Assembly (NCBI GenBank): GCA_964035015.1
Contig: OZ036007.1
Span: forward strand, 1,313,899 to 1,377,898
Direction: 5' to 3'
DNA length: 64,000 nt
From: Corallium rubrum
Taxonomy: Eukaryota > Cnidaria > Anthozoa > Scleralcyonacea > Coralliidae
The notes below the pieces were generated by a model. That model did no database searches. It worked only from the letters and a program-made list of their open reading frames with translations, and was not told the origin of the DNA. Below are positions 25,701-35,303 of the stretch, piece after piece (positions within the stretch are counted from its first letter, which is position 1; each line of letters opens with the position of its first letter). A program made the translations under genes and the position numbers.

Positions 25701-27757
25701 ATATAAAGGAGGTAAAGCAGATAAAGCAGGTAAAGCATATAAAGCATATAAAGCAGGTAAAGCATATAAAGCAGGTAACGCATATAAATCATATAAAGCA
25801 GGTAAAGCATATAAAGCATATAAAGCAGGTAAAGCAGGTAAATCATATAAAGCAGGTAAAGCAGATAAAGCATATAAAGCATATAAAGCATATAAAGCAT
25901 ATAAAGCATATAAAGCAGGTAAAGCAGGTAAAGCATATAAAGCATATAAAGCATATAAAGCAGGTAAAGCATATAAAGCATATAAAGCATATAAAGCATA
26001 TAAAGCAGGTAAAGCATATAAAGCATATAAAGCAGGTAAAGCATATAAAGCAGGTAAAGCATATAAAGCAGGTAAAGCATATAAAGCATATAAAGCATAT
26101 AAAGCAGGTAAAGCAGGTAAAGCAGGTAAAGCATATAAAGCATATAAAGCAGGTAAAGCATATAAAGCAAGTAAAGCATATAAAGCAGGTAAAGCATATA
26201 AAGCATATAAAGCATATAAAGCATATAAAGCCTATAAAGCAGGTAAAGCATATAAAGCAGGTAAAGCAGATAAAGCAGGTAAAGCATATAAAGCATATAA
26301 AGCAGGTAAAGCATATAAAGCAGGTAAAGCATATAAAGCATATAAAGCAGGTAAAGCAGGTAAAGCATATAAAGCATATAAAGCAGGTAAAGCATATAAA
26401 GCAGGTAAAGCATATAAAGCATATAAAGCAGGTAAAGCATATAAAGCAGGTAAAGCATATAAAGCAGGTATAGCATATAAAGCAGGTAAAGCATATAAAG
26501 CAGGTAAAGCATATAAAGCATATAAATCAGGTAAAGCATATAAAGCATATAAAGCAGGTAAAGCATATAAAGCAGGTAAAGCATATAAAGCATATAAAGC
26601 AGGTAAAGCATATAAAGCATATAAAGCACGTAAAGCATATAAAGCACGTAAAGCATATAAAGCATATAAAGCATATAAAGCATATAAAGCATATAAAGCA
26701 TATAAAGTAGGTAAAGCATATAAAGCATATAAAGCATATAAAGCAGGTAAAGCATATAAAGCGTATAAAGCAGGTAAAGCATATAAAGCAGGTAAAGCAT
26801 ATAAAGCAGGTAAAGCATATAAAGCATATAAAGCATATAAAGCAGGTAAAGCAGGTAAAGCAGGTAAAGCATATAAAGCATATAAAGCAGGTAAAGCAGA
26901 TAAAGCATATAAAGCAGGTAAAGCATATAAAGCAGGTAAAGCATATAAAGGAGGTAAAGCATATAAAGCAGGTAAAGCATATAAAGCAGGTAAAGCATAT
27001 AAAGCATATAAAGCAGGTAAAGCATATAAAGCAGGTAAAGCATATAAAGCATATAAATCAGGTAAAGCATATAAAGCAGGTAAAGCGTATAAAGCATATA
27101 AAGCAGGTAAAGCATATAAATCATATAAAGCAGTTAAAGCATATAAAGCAATTAAAGCATATAAAGCATATAAAGCACGTAAAGCATATAAAGCAGGTAA
27201 AGCATATAAAGCATATAAAGCATGTAAAGCATATAAAGCAGGTAAAGCATATATAGCAGGTAAAGCATATAAAGCATATAAAGCATATAAAGCATATAAA
27301 GCATATAAAGCAGGTAAAGCATATAAAGCATATAAAGCATATAAAGCAGGTAAAGCATATAAAGCATATAAAGCAGGTAAAGCATATAAAGCAGGTAAAG
27401 CATATAAAGCATATAAATCAGGTAAAGCATATAAAGCAGGTAAAGCGTATAAAGCATATAAAGCAGGTAAAGCATATAAATCATATAAAGCAGGTAAAGC
27501 ATATAAAGCAATTAAAGCATATAAAGCATATAAAGCACGTAAAGCATATAAAGCAGGTAAAGCATATAAAGCATATAAAGCATGTAAAGCATATAAAGCA
27601 GGTAAAGCATATATAGCAGGTAAAGCATATAAAGCATATAAAGCATATAAAGCATATAAAGCAGGTAAAGCATATAAAGCATATAAAGCAGGTAAAGCAT
27701 ATAAAGCATATAAAGCAGGTAAAGCATATAAAGCAGGTAAAGTATATAAAGCATGGA
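22762..27757 (-). repeat. 9-bp minisatellite, right arm: GCATATAAA / GCAGGTAAA
   Basis: About 555 units, the reverse-complement form of the left array. Rare variants (GCAGATAAA, GGAGGTAAA, GCACGTAAA, GCAATTAAA) act as markers of higher-order duplications. The open frame of more than 1,500 codons (Lys-Ala-Tyr/Gly) is a repeat artefact. Confidence 0.97.
27061..27660 (-). repeat. Higher-order repeat, 360-bp period, in right array
   Basis: 27061-27300 and 27421-27660 match base for base apart from one G/T difference seen near 27133/27493. They share the rare variants GCGTATAAA, GCAATTAAA, GCACGTAAA and ATATAGCAGG. 360 bp equals 40 units, implying recent unequal exchange or slippage of a large block. 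Confidence 0.9.
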
Positions 27758-27895
27758 AAGAATAAAGTATAAGTTGTAACAACTATAATGTAAGTACCAC
27801 TATATGTCATAATGTAAGTACCACTATATGTCATAAGCGTATACTATTAAATATATATATAACCACTATATGTACCCTAACATGAAGTACCTACC
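27758..27895 (-). repeat. Outer unique tip of right foldback arm
   Basis: Inverted partner of 17344-17486, ending GTACCTACC. Confidence 0.85.
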
Positions 27896-27903
27896 CAACT
27901 CTT
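27896..27903. repeat. Target-site duplication, right, CAACTCTT
   Basis: Exact copy of 17336-17343, directly outside the right tip. Confidence 0.85.
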
Positions 27904-28272
27904 GTGTGAAGCCGCTGATCTATCGCTGACTCAGCTACCTTCTTCTCCGCATGGAAAAGCGGTAGAAGTTCTGGTGTTAATACTTTTAAATGGTTATTTA
28001 ATGCTGCTTTGAAAGTCGAAGAACCCTGTTGGATTGTGTATGATATTTGAAGTGATGATAATCGTGAAGATATACGTATGTTCCTACATACTGTTTGAAT
28101 TATGAAAAGAAATAGACAGCCAAGTGTCAATATTTGTAGTGGATGATCTGCTCAGAAAGAGTTTGGACTTGGAGAAAAGGTGAACTTATATACATGTAGT
28201 CACGTACAATAGTAGTTTCCAACCTTTTTTTCCATTCTAGGCCCCGCTCGAGACATGTTCAAAATTGGTTTA

Positions 28273-29590
28273 CAGGGGCGGATCTAGGAGAAAATCTGAC
28301 TGTATCGTATTTGTGATGACACCAAAGTTAGGGGGGTCCAGGGGCATTCCCCCCCGGAAAATTTTGAAAATTAAGACACCGGAAATGCGATTTCCTGCAA
28401 TCTGAGGGAATGTTTAGACAAAATACAGCGGCACGCGCAACTTAAATTTTTCATGAATATAAAGAACCAGAAACGACAAATTAAAGTTAACTTGTATTAT
28501 AAAAAGTTTGGTAATAAATATTGTCAACAACAAAAACTGTTTATTTTACTGTAGATTATTTAATACTCAATATACAGGTCAATATACCTGTATCGGCAAG
28601 CTTTCATACTTTATAAATTAATTAGGCTATAATGAGCCCAGATGACATCTACTTTTATAAATAATAGTTATATTCCCATTCTAAATGCGTGGGTTACCTG
28701 GACATTGTAATATTACTAGCAAATAATTATACTCAGAATTGCACATTCTAAATGTGTTAATGCCATTGTGATCAAAACGATGATGACACAGACACTAGTA
28801 TACTGTATACAGAGAGGTTCATGATGTTTTAAAATTAACGACAACATTTAATACAACTAAATTAATGATATTTTCAAAAGCATATCAGAACAGCAACTGT
28901 CACTCAGGCTTGGTTTTACGCCGACTCGAGTAAGTCTTCATTTTAATGTAAATCAACACACACAAGTCAAGGACAGTCTCAGTCGCTCTCATTAGCATAC
29001 TCCAAATTTAGTGCATAAAATTAGTAGCTAAAATATTTATTATTCATGAACTTTATACCTCACTGGGTGCTGATTTGAAGAGCGCGATTCCTGGCTGCGA
29101 GGGAACTGTAGCTTCGCAAAATTAGACACAAGAAATTTGGCTGTAAGACACTTCTCACAATACACTTAAGAGGGAGTAATCTACTCGCCTTTTCCTCCGG
29201 AGAATAACTAGTTCCATTATCCAAGACACACAACAGCTGCATGTTGTAGAACACTGTTGAACGCCATGGTGAGTTAGAGGCGCTTGCCACTCGTAGAGTT
29301 GCATAAAGCTAAATCACATCACGCCGTAATCATATTTAGATGGAAACTGTAGCAAAACGTGACCAAAATCAAGCATTTTGCGAGTTCATCTCGCAGTCTC
29401 GCTGGTTGTAGAACAGAACTGATTTTAAGCTTTGAAAAATTGCGTACATTAACATCAAAGAATTTGAAAATGATGTTGCTGAAAAAGCTACTTGTGAAAT
29501 GTAATTATTCGAATTTTAATTTATTTTAATTTAATTAAATTATTAAGTGAAAATCTGACTGTATCATACGATACAGTCTAGATCCGCCCC
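28273..29590. mobile_element. Non-autonomous hAT element, 1.3 kb, 8-bp duplication
   Basis: Left end CAGGGGCGGATCTAG, right end CTAGATCCGCCCC. TTGGTTTA is perfectly duplicated at 28265-28272 and 29591-29598. The subterminal AAAATCTGACTGTATC occurs near both ends, in direct orientation, with a local palindrome (GTATCATACGATAC) at the right. CAGGGGCGGAT ends are typical of hAT elements. No transposase frame. Confidence 0.88.
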
Positions 29591-29925
29591 TTGGTTTATG
29601 ACCCCACCTTCACATTTGTGATGACACATTTGTAGGGGTTTGTTTTTTTTCGTTTTGGGGCAAATCCGTTTAGAAAATTTTTGTACTTTGCCTGTCTTAA
29701 GTGGAATTTTCTGCGTTTTGACTAATTTTGAGGACACTTGAGCGAAAGATAATGGTCTTAAAATCTTTAAATATATAACATATTTTGGCTTAATGCAGCT
29801 AGATCACTTGCTTGAGGTCTGTAGCGAGAGTGGGGGTGACAGTGTGTGTATTTATTGGCGTGTGTGTCACCCTCCTAACTTTTACAAAACTGCAATATTT
29901 GGAAAATTTACCCGTCCATCCACAA

Positions 29926-30010
29926 CCTTGTTCCCAGGGCCTTTCTTTAATTGGGAGGTGGGAAAATGCCCTGGCATCAGCTGGTGGACTCTCCATTTTG
30001 AAGGGTTGAT
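29926..30010 (+). repeat. Dispersed repeat, inverted relative at 32461-32545
   Basis: CCCAGGGCCTTTCTTTAATT.. GGTGGGAAAATGCCCTGGCAT matches the reverse complement of 32461-32535. Confidence 0.7.
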
Positions 30011-32690
30011 TGCTTTTCTTTATTAAACATTCCTTGAGAAACATAATGGTGCACTGTATGGTCTTTATTTAGTAAAGCATTTCAACTGGCCGGTTTCTTC
30101 GGAAACATTGTTTTCAAGACAAGAGAAGCCCTATATCCCATGGATAATAAGGGCTGATATTTTAGAGAAACCTTCTACACACCATATTTACTGCAGACAA
30201 ACGCGAAAGAAAGCTTTGAATCTTTGAATTGTGAGTCAAGCGCGACAACTAGAGGATTCAACGCATGTTTTGATGCAATTATTTTAACAAACACAAACTC
30301 CCGGTAAAATAACTTTTTTAGATATTTAGAAAGAAAGAAGTGCTGCTGAAAAACCACAAGTTCAACCTTCCAAATACATTGAGCATGAAAATATAATGCA
30401 AACAAAACAAGCATGTGTCGTTATGTTGAACATCTTGTTAGCTGCCTGTGTTGATGTCTGATCAAGTCTTAGCTTTCTCGTCTCGGATGTGTTTTGTGTG
30501 TTCACAGACATAGTTATTGGGCCGTATTAATGTCACTGGCAAGTATCTTTAGTTGATATTATATATGCTTACAATGGCACACGCCGTTCATTAAGTGAAC
30601 CTGCAGTTGACACTTTTCTAGGTAAACATGAAGCTGTGTAATAAGGCAAAGAGACTTGACATAATTGAACACTGTACATGTGTGGAAATAATACTTTGAA
30701 TTCTTTCTTTGCTTTCCTGATGTCTGATCAAGTCTTTCTCGTAGACATAGTTATTGGTCGGTAATGTCGCTGGCAAGTATCTTGCTATTATAATAATTAT
30801 ACACACTTACAATCGCACACACGGTTAATAGTTGTGTTGATATTTGATACCCGAAGAGACTAGACATATAATTCTCGCGTTACATGAACCACTGACTTTT
30901 TTCTCGAGCTTTTATACAGCTATTTACTGTGGTTTTTCTGCGTATTCGTATCTATATATAGAATAAAGCTACAGTTTAGAAGATCATTAAAATTGTATTC
31001 CTGATATGCCAATAAATATTATAATTTATCAATGGCAAAAGTGTTTTACCTGTCAGAGCGCAAATTAGCTAAAACATAAACAGACTCTGGAAATTACAGA
31101 AACGGAGATAAATACAGAGTTGCCTATGGATGAGGCTAGAGATGAATATGTTATAAAGGGCAATTAAGGCCCAATTATCCTGAAGTGTAAGAGATTTATG
31201 TAAAAGCTGTAAAGAGAAAAATATCAGTGGTCCCTGCGAGAAGACATGCAGCTGACAAGGTGCTTGACAGGACGATATCAGACTGCTTGTTTTGTTTTCA
31301 TTATATAAATATTCAAGAGTAGAATGTATTTCAAGGGTATGGAAGATTGGGATTTTTCAGTTGTATTTGACTCTTCTTCATACTTTCTAAATATCTAAAA
31401 AGTTATTATACCGAGGGTCCATATTTGTGGAAAAAATGCGTTAAATTACAATATACAACGGGTTCGTTGATTTCTCACTGCACCAGTGACTCGGAACACT
31501 CGCCCTGAATGCACTTCTTGGTCGTTGTGTGGAGCAGATGCGGGTGGGTAGAACGTTACTCTAATACCATCCATTTCTAGACACGAGATATAGGGCTTAT
31601 CCTGTACTGGAAAACTACTCTTCCAGCAAAACCGACATTGGGAATCGACTGCTCTTGCCTCCAATCTTAAACCTGTGAAGTGTTATACCATTCTCTGAGT
31701 TTATGCCATTATCTGGTTTGTTGAAAGACTTGAATAAAACGCACTGTGAAGTTATTTTGTCCGCAATTGTAAAGTACAGTAAGCAACTGTAGTCGAAATT
31801 ACAGCTTGTCCCGATTTGACGCCATCAACCATACTCGTATTCAGACTGTTTTCTCCCAGCCATGTTTTGAAAAACTCATGTTTGGAACCAAATATCTCGC
31901 GCGGTTTTCATCCGTTGAAGGAGTGTTATATATCATTAGAATCGTCTCAATACAGCCGATTTTTAGAAAAAAAAAATGAAAATTCTCATATATGCACTTT
32001 AATACTCCAACACTCTTATTAGATATCTATCAAAATGCTACCGACAAATACACAGTATGAAAACTGTGGTTTTAATCGTAATATTAAAGAATGATTGGTT
32101 TTCTGTTTATGTATTGCTACGATTACTATAAAAATATTGGAAACTTATTTATAAAGCATGAAAGAGATTTATACATGAGACTGGTCTGTTCTGACTTTCG
32201 ACGTGTGTTAGATTCAAAGACTTCCATGGCCACTGCAATGATGGTGAATTATTTAACTACACTTTACTATACATGTAGAACTCATCGTTGACTAAACACA
32301 GCTGGCTTCGTCTTCAAATATAGAATCGGATAGATAAAACTTTCGTATATTTAATACAACTGCCTGAACACTATACTTAAACGTGCTAACTCTACACCAC
32401 AGTTACTAGTTTTATCACCCAATCACAAGTCGGAGCAATTATTACACCCAGCTATATATTTCTGGGTGCGGTGACCAGCCAATGCCAAGGCCTTTTCCCA
32501 CCCTTCCAATCTTAAAAAGGCCCTGGGAGTGTAGTGGCGGCCGGATGAGGAGTCTAAAGACTTCAATAGTCTGGGAAAGGTCTTGCAAGACCTTTGTGCC
32601 GTGATTGTCTAGAAATGTCTTCAAGAAAAGTCTTGAAAGGTCTTAAGAGTAGATCTATTGGGTAGATTCGGCAAAGTATTTTGCTTTAAT
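30011..32690. other. Intergenic; one diverged duplication, otherwise nothing
   Basis: 30450-30600 and 30715-30830 are diverged direct copies (GATGTCTGATCAAGTCTT, CATAGTTATTGG, CTGGCAAGTATCTT). 32461-32545 is the inverted relative of 29926-30010. No gene recognised. Confidence 0.5.

Positions 32691-32757
<67 letters not shown>
32691..32757. repeat. (TA)n tract abutting PLE 3' end
   Basis: Pure TA dinucleotides that end where the left PLE copy begins (ttttcgcttacc). Confidence 0.97.
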
Positions 32758-32760
<3 letters not shown>

Positions 32761-32776
32761 TCGCTTACCTCAAAAG

Positions 32777-32819
32777 TCTGCTACAGGCTGTTTCATCTAA
32801 AAAAGAATCTTCAGGCAGA
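32777..32819 (-). ncRNA. Hammerhead ribozyme, PLE family A, left copy
   Basis: On the minus strand: stem I TCTGC (32815-32819), core CTGAAGA, stem II TTCT..AGAT (3 pairs plus a U-U), GAA, stem III ACA-gcc-TGT, A at the cleavage position, stem I GCAGA (32777-32781). The order and spacing match minimal type-I hammerheads described in PLEs. Stem II is weak, so activity in vivo is uncertain. Confidence 0.75.
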
Positions 32820-32898
32820 TGACAATTTTCGAAAACAGGGGGTGCTTATATCCTTCTTGTCGGAACGTGGGAGTGTGGGGGCGAAACAATACATGCAT

Positions 32899-35022
32899 TC
32901 ATGGCTTTGTTGCGCTGTTTGCGCGGAATTTGTGTCGATGACGACATTGACTGATAATTTCTGCTCTTTTGTTGAGTAAACAATTCTTGTTTTTATCTTT
33001 CAAAATATAAAATTTTTCTTCTAAACATAAATTACATCGTTTTGAACCTCCCGTGTACGAAATGGAATGTTTTAAAATTTGCCAATTAATACTAAAATCC
33101 TTATTATTTTCTTTCAATGCCCAAATATATTTCGAAAGTTCGGTGTCGTTTGCATGCTTTTTATGCTGAAAAGATTTAGTGTGGTTGGCCAATCGCTCTT
33201 TGAATGTGGTTGAAGTCATGCCAATGTAATTCTTGATCGTGTTTGTGTTGTTTACTGTGACTGTTGCTTTGTATACTATGTCCCTAGTCATGCATTGTTT
33301 TCTAAGTGGACAATTCGTGTTTTTCTTACAATTGCAACTGCTAGTGTCCTTATCCTGTGGCATGTTATTCCTAGATATGTGTGCATTGTGTTTAGTGATT
33401 ATTGACTTAACATTGTTCATGCAGCTGTAACTTACTTTGACTGTGTTTCTGTTAAAAATTTTATGGAGCTTATGGTGTGGTGGGAAGTGTTTGTCAATTA
33501 GGTTTAGGAAATTACGTCCTATGTTTGTGCTTACACTCTTGCTAAAAGGTGGGTTGAACCAGGTGATGTTGCGTTGCCTATTCCTGCGTGGTTGCTGTGC
33601 TGTGTGTTGAGTGTAGCTAAGATCATGATCAAAGTTGCTGTGCCTAAGTGCGTTCTGATATATGGTTGCAGATTCCTGAAAAACTTGTTCATCTGATGAG
33701 AGAAGTGCAATGCGCTTGTTGATTGATGTAGGTAACTGTCTTGTGATGCTTGGTGGGTGGTTAGAGTGCTTATTTATGTAAAGCGGATCGTCATTGGGCT
33801 TCCTATAGGGCCTATAATTTCCATTGTTGAGGTCGAAAGTTACATCTAAAAAGTTTACTATGCGTAAATTTGATTCGGCGGTAATTTTTAGGTCAAACTG
33901 CTCGAAAATTTTGTGGAGTTCTTTCCTTGTTTTGTCTGCTAAACGTGCTGATTTACTTTTTATAATAGCTAAACCGTCATCTCTATATAGGCCAATGCTT
34001 TCTTTGCCAAATTTCTTACTTAGGTGATTTAAAATGAAAAGGCCTACTAACTCACAAACTTCCGCGCCGTCGAAACAACCCATGGTAACGTCAAACAAAC
34101 TATTGCTATCTTTTTTTATCCATGAAGTTCCGGTATTGAAAAGGAGAGATTTTCTAGCGTGTTTTATTATTGAAATGTTGTTTTCAGTTATAGTAGCCAA
34201 ATTCGAAGCCCAAGATAATGCTTGGTCCAATAGTTTTTCAGAAATAGACGGATAGAAATCGACAATGTCAAACGAAATAAAACTATGTCTGTCCTTATCT
34301 TTTATATTGCCAAACCACTCAATTACTTGTTTTGTATTTCTCCATTGGTTTAAATTCAGTTTTTGTCTCAAATTAGAATTAATTTTGTCCAAAATCACCT
34401 TACTTAGTTTTCCGGATTCGCTTTTAGCGGGGTTAATTAATCGGCATTTTGGATTGTTTTCGAAATTTTCTTTGTGGTCTTTTAAAGATATAAATGCTTC
34501 GCGTTTTTTCATTTTTTCGATTTTGTCGCCGATTCCTAAACTGTTCGAAATTTCTCTTAGTTCCGAATCAATCTCATCTATAGTGTCCTCGGATCCATGC
34601 TTATATGTTTTTGTGATGTTGTCATGTAGGAGCTTGTTGTATGTGTCGAGTGGGGTTTCATAAATGTTCCTAGTTTTGTCTGCAAAAATGAAAACGTTGG
34701 GAGATGAATTAATTTTCTTTAAATCGGTAGCCAAACATTTCTGAAACTGGTTCGTGTATGGCCGAAATTGTATATTTTCGATGAGTTTTATAAGGTCGTC
34801 TTCGAAAGGTTTTATTTCTGGGATAGAAGGAGGTGTTTTGTTGGACGCAAGGCCGAAAGGGTTGTTTTGGTTTTCTCTCTGTTTGTTTTTAAGAAAGAAA
34901 TTGGCTTTCCATCTCATACGTTTTATTACACTTTCCACTTTTTCAATCAAATTCTTCAAATAAGCGTCCTGTGATGGTATTGGGATATTCTTTAGTGAAT
35001 AGTCAAATCGAAATTGCCGCAT
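32899..35022 (-). CDS. PLE reverse transcriptase/GIY-YIG endonuclease, left copy, 707 aa
   Basis: Start chosen at the first ATG (MRQFRFDYSL). An upstream GTG in frame is unlikely in a eukaryote. Approximate positions: N-terminal region with FIFADKTRN (112-119); fingers with LKDHKENF..PKCRLINP (180-198); RT motif A FDIVDFYPSI (251-260); motif B region MGCFDGAEV (314-322); catalytic YRDDG (346-350); motif near FLDVTFDL (391-398); cysteine cluster CNC..C..C (563-577); GIY-YIG endonuclease IVY (582-584), YIG (599-601), Arg in FKERL (607-611) and a conserved Glu in CLEEKF (666-671). This is an EN-plus Penelope-like element with C-terminal GIY-YIG. The clade (Neptune, Nematis, Hydra-type) cannot be fixed without a tree. 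The product would act in target-primed reverse transcription. The frame is intact. Confidence 0.93.
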   Translation of the reverse strand: MRQFRFDYSLKNIPIPSQDAYLKNLIEKVESVIKRMRWKANFFLKNKQRENQNNPFGLASNKTPPSIPEIKPFEDDLIKLIENIQFRPYTNQFQKCLATDLKKINSSPNVFIFADKTRNIYETPLDTYNKLLHDNITKTYKHGSEDTIDEIDSELREISNSLGIGDKIEKMKKREAFISLKDHKENFENNPKCRLINPAKSESGKLSKVILDKINSNLRQKLNLNQWRNTKQVIEWFGNIKDKDRHSFISFDIVDFYPSISEKLLDQALSWASNLATITENNISIIKHARKSLLFNTGTSWIKKDSNSLFDVTMGCFDGAEVCELVGLFILNHLSKKFGKESIGLYRDDGLAIIKSKSARLADKTRKELHKIFEQFDLKITAESNLRIVNFLDVTFDLNNGNYRPYRKPNDDPLYINKHSNHPPSITRQLPTSINKRIALLSSDEQVFQESATIYQNALRHSNFDHDLSYTQHTAQQPRRNRQRNITWFNPPFSKSVSTNIGRNFLNLIDKHFPPHHKLHKIFNRNTVKVSYSCMNNVKSIITKHNAHISRNNMPQDKDTSSCNCKKNTNCPLRKQCMTRDIVYKATVTVNNTNTIKNYIGMTSTTFKERLANHTKSFQHKKHANDTELSKYIWALKENNKDFSINWQILKHSISYTGGSKRCNLCLEEKFYILKDKNKNCLLNKRAEIISQCRHRHKFRANSATKP

Positions 35023-35088
35023 TTTGAAGTTAAATAGAAATGAATAACGTAAACAAGAGTGCACGACCGATATACGGGTGCGAATATA

Positions 35089-35187
35089 CGTGTGGGTTTT
35101 GGTCTACGAAACGCAAAGAGTGCTCGATAACATATAGTTAGAGCAAATAGATTTTCGCTTACCTCAAAAGTCTGCTACAGGCTGTTT
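35089..35187 (-). repeat. Pseudo-LTR segment in the left copy's 5' leader
   Basis: Reverse complement of 37533-37633 (99 versus 101 bp). It holds the 3' half of the hammerhead, GACTTTTGAGGTAAGCG, GTTATCGAGCACTCT and CGTAGACCAAAA. A segment present both as 5' leader of one copy and 3' extension of the other is what a PLE pseudo-LTR is. Confidence 0.85.
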
Positions 35188-35205
35188 CATCTAAACAGCC
35201 TGTAG
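35175..35205. repeat. Palindromic head-to-head junction
   Basis: CTACAGGCTGTTT (35175-35187), loop CATCT, AAACAGCCTGTAG (35193-35205), a perfect 13-bp stem. AAACAGCCTGTA is the hammerhead GAA-stem III segment, and its last A is the predicted self-cleavage position. Confidence 0.9.
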
Positions 35206-35303
35206 TTTTTGGTTTTTCGTAGACCAAAACCCACACGTATATTCGCACCCGTATATCGGTCGTGCACTCTTGTTTACGTTATTCATTTCTATTTAACTTC
35301 AAA

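Larger units (their letters stand above)
17344..27895. mobile_element. Giant foldback element, 10.55 kb, with minisatellite arms
   Basis: Arms of about 4.65 kb (17344 to about 21998) and 5.37 kb (about 22521 to 27895) are inverted. Each has a unique tip of about 140 bp starting GGTTGGTACTTCATG or GGTAGGTACTTCATG, then a 9-bp-unit array, then an inner unique stretch of about 230 bp. The non-inverted centre holds a small hairpin and a tRNA-like SINE. CAACTCTT(G) is directly repeated outside. This is the architecture of foldback (FB) transposons: long inverted repeats of short tandem units. FB-type elements with 9-bp duplications belong near the MuDR superfamily and 8 bp would fit hAT/P-like types, so the superfamily is open. 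No transposase is encoded, so it must be mobilised in trans or be dead. Arms differ in unit order, which argues against a simple assembly mirror. Confidence 0.88.

Noticed and set aside
17487..27757. CRISPR array
   Set aside because: Units are 9 bp with no spacers and the genome is eukaryotic.
17457..27782. Open frames of 1,200-1,600 codons on both strands (Leu-Tyr-Ala-Leu-Pro or Lys-Ala-Tyr-Gly repeats)
   Set aside because: The 9-bp unit is divisible by three and lacks stops in most frames, so frames stay open on both strands. Frame changes at slips and lack of any domain show that these are not genes.
17344..27895. Assembly artefact (mirror contig) as explanation for the inverted repeat
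   Set aside because: Arms differ in length and unit order, the inner segments have substitutions, and a target duplication flanks the whole. Read-level proof is still lacking.
27891..28130. 79-codon minus-strand frame beside the foldback element
   Set aside because: No recognised family. It begins in the target duplication and does not continue across the left flank, so chance is the simplest reading.
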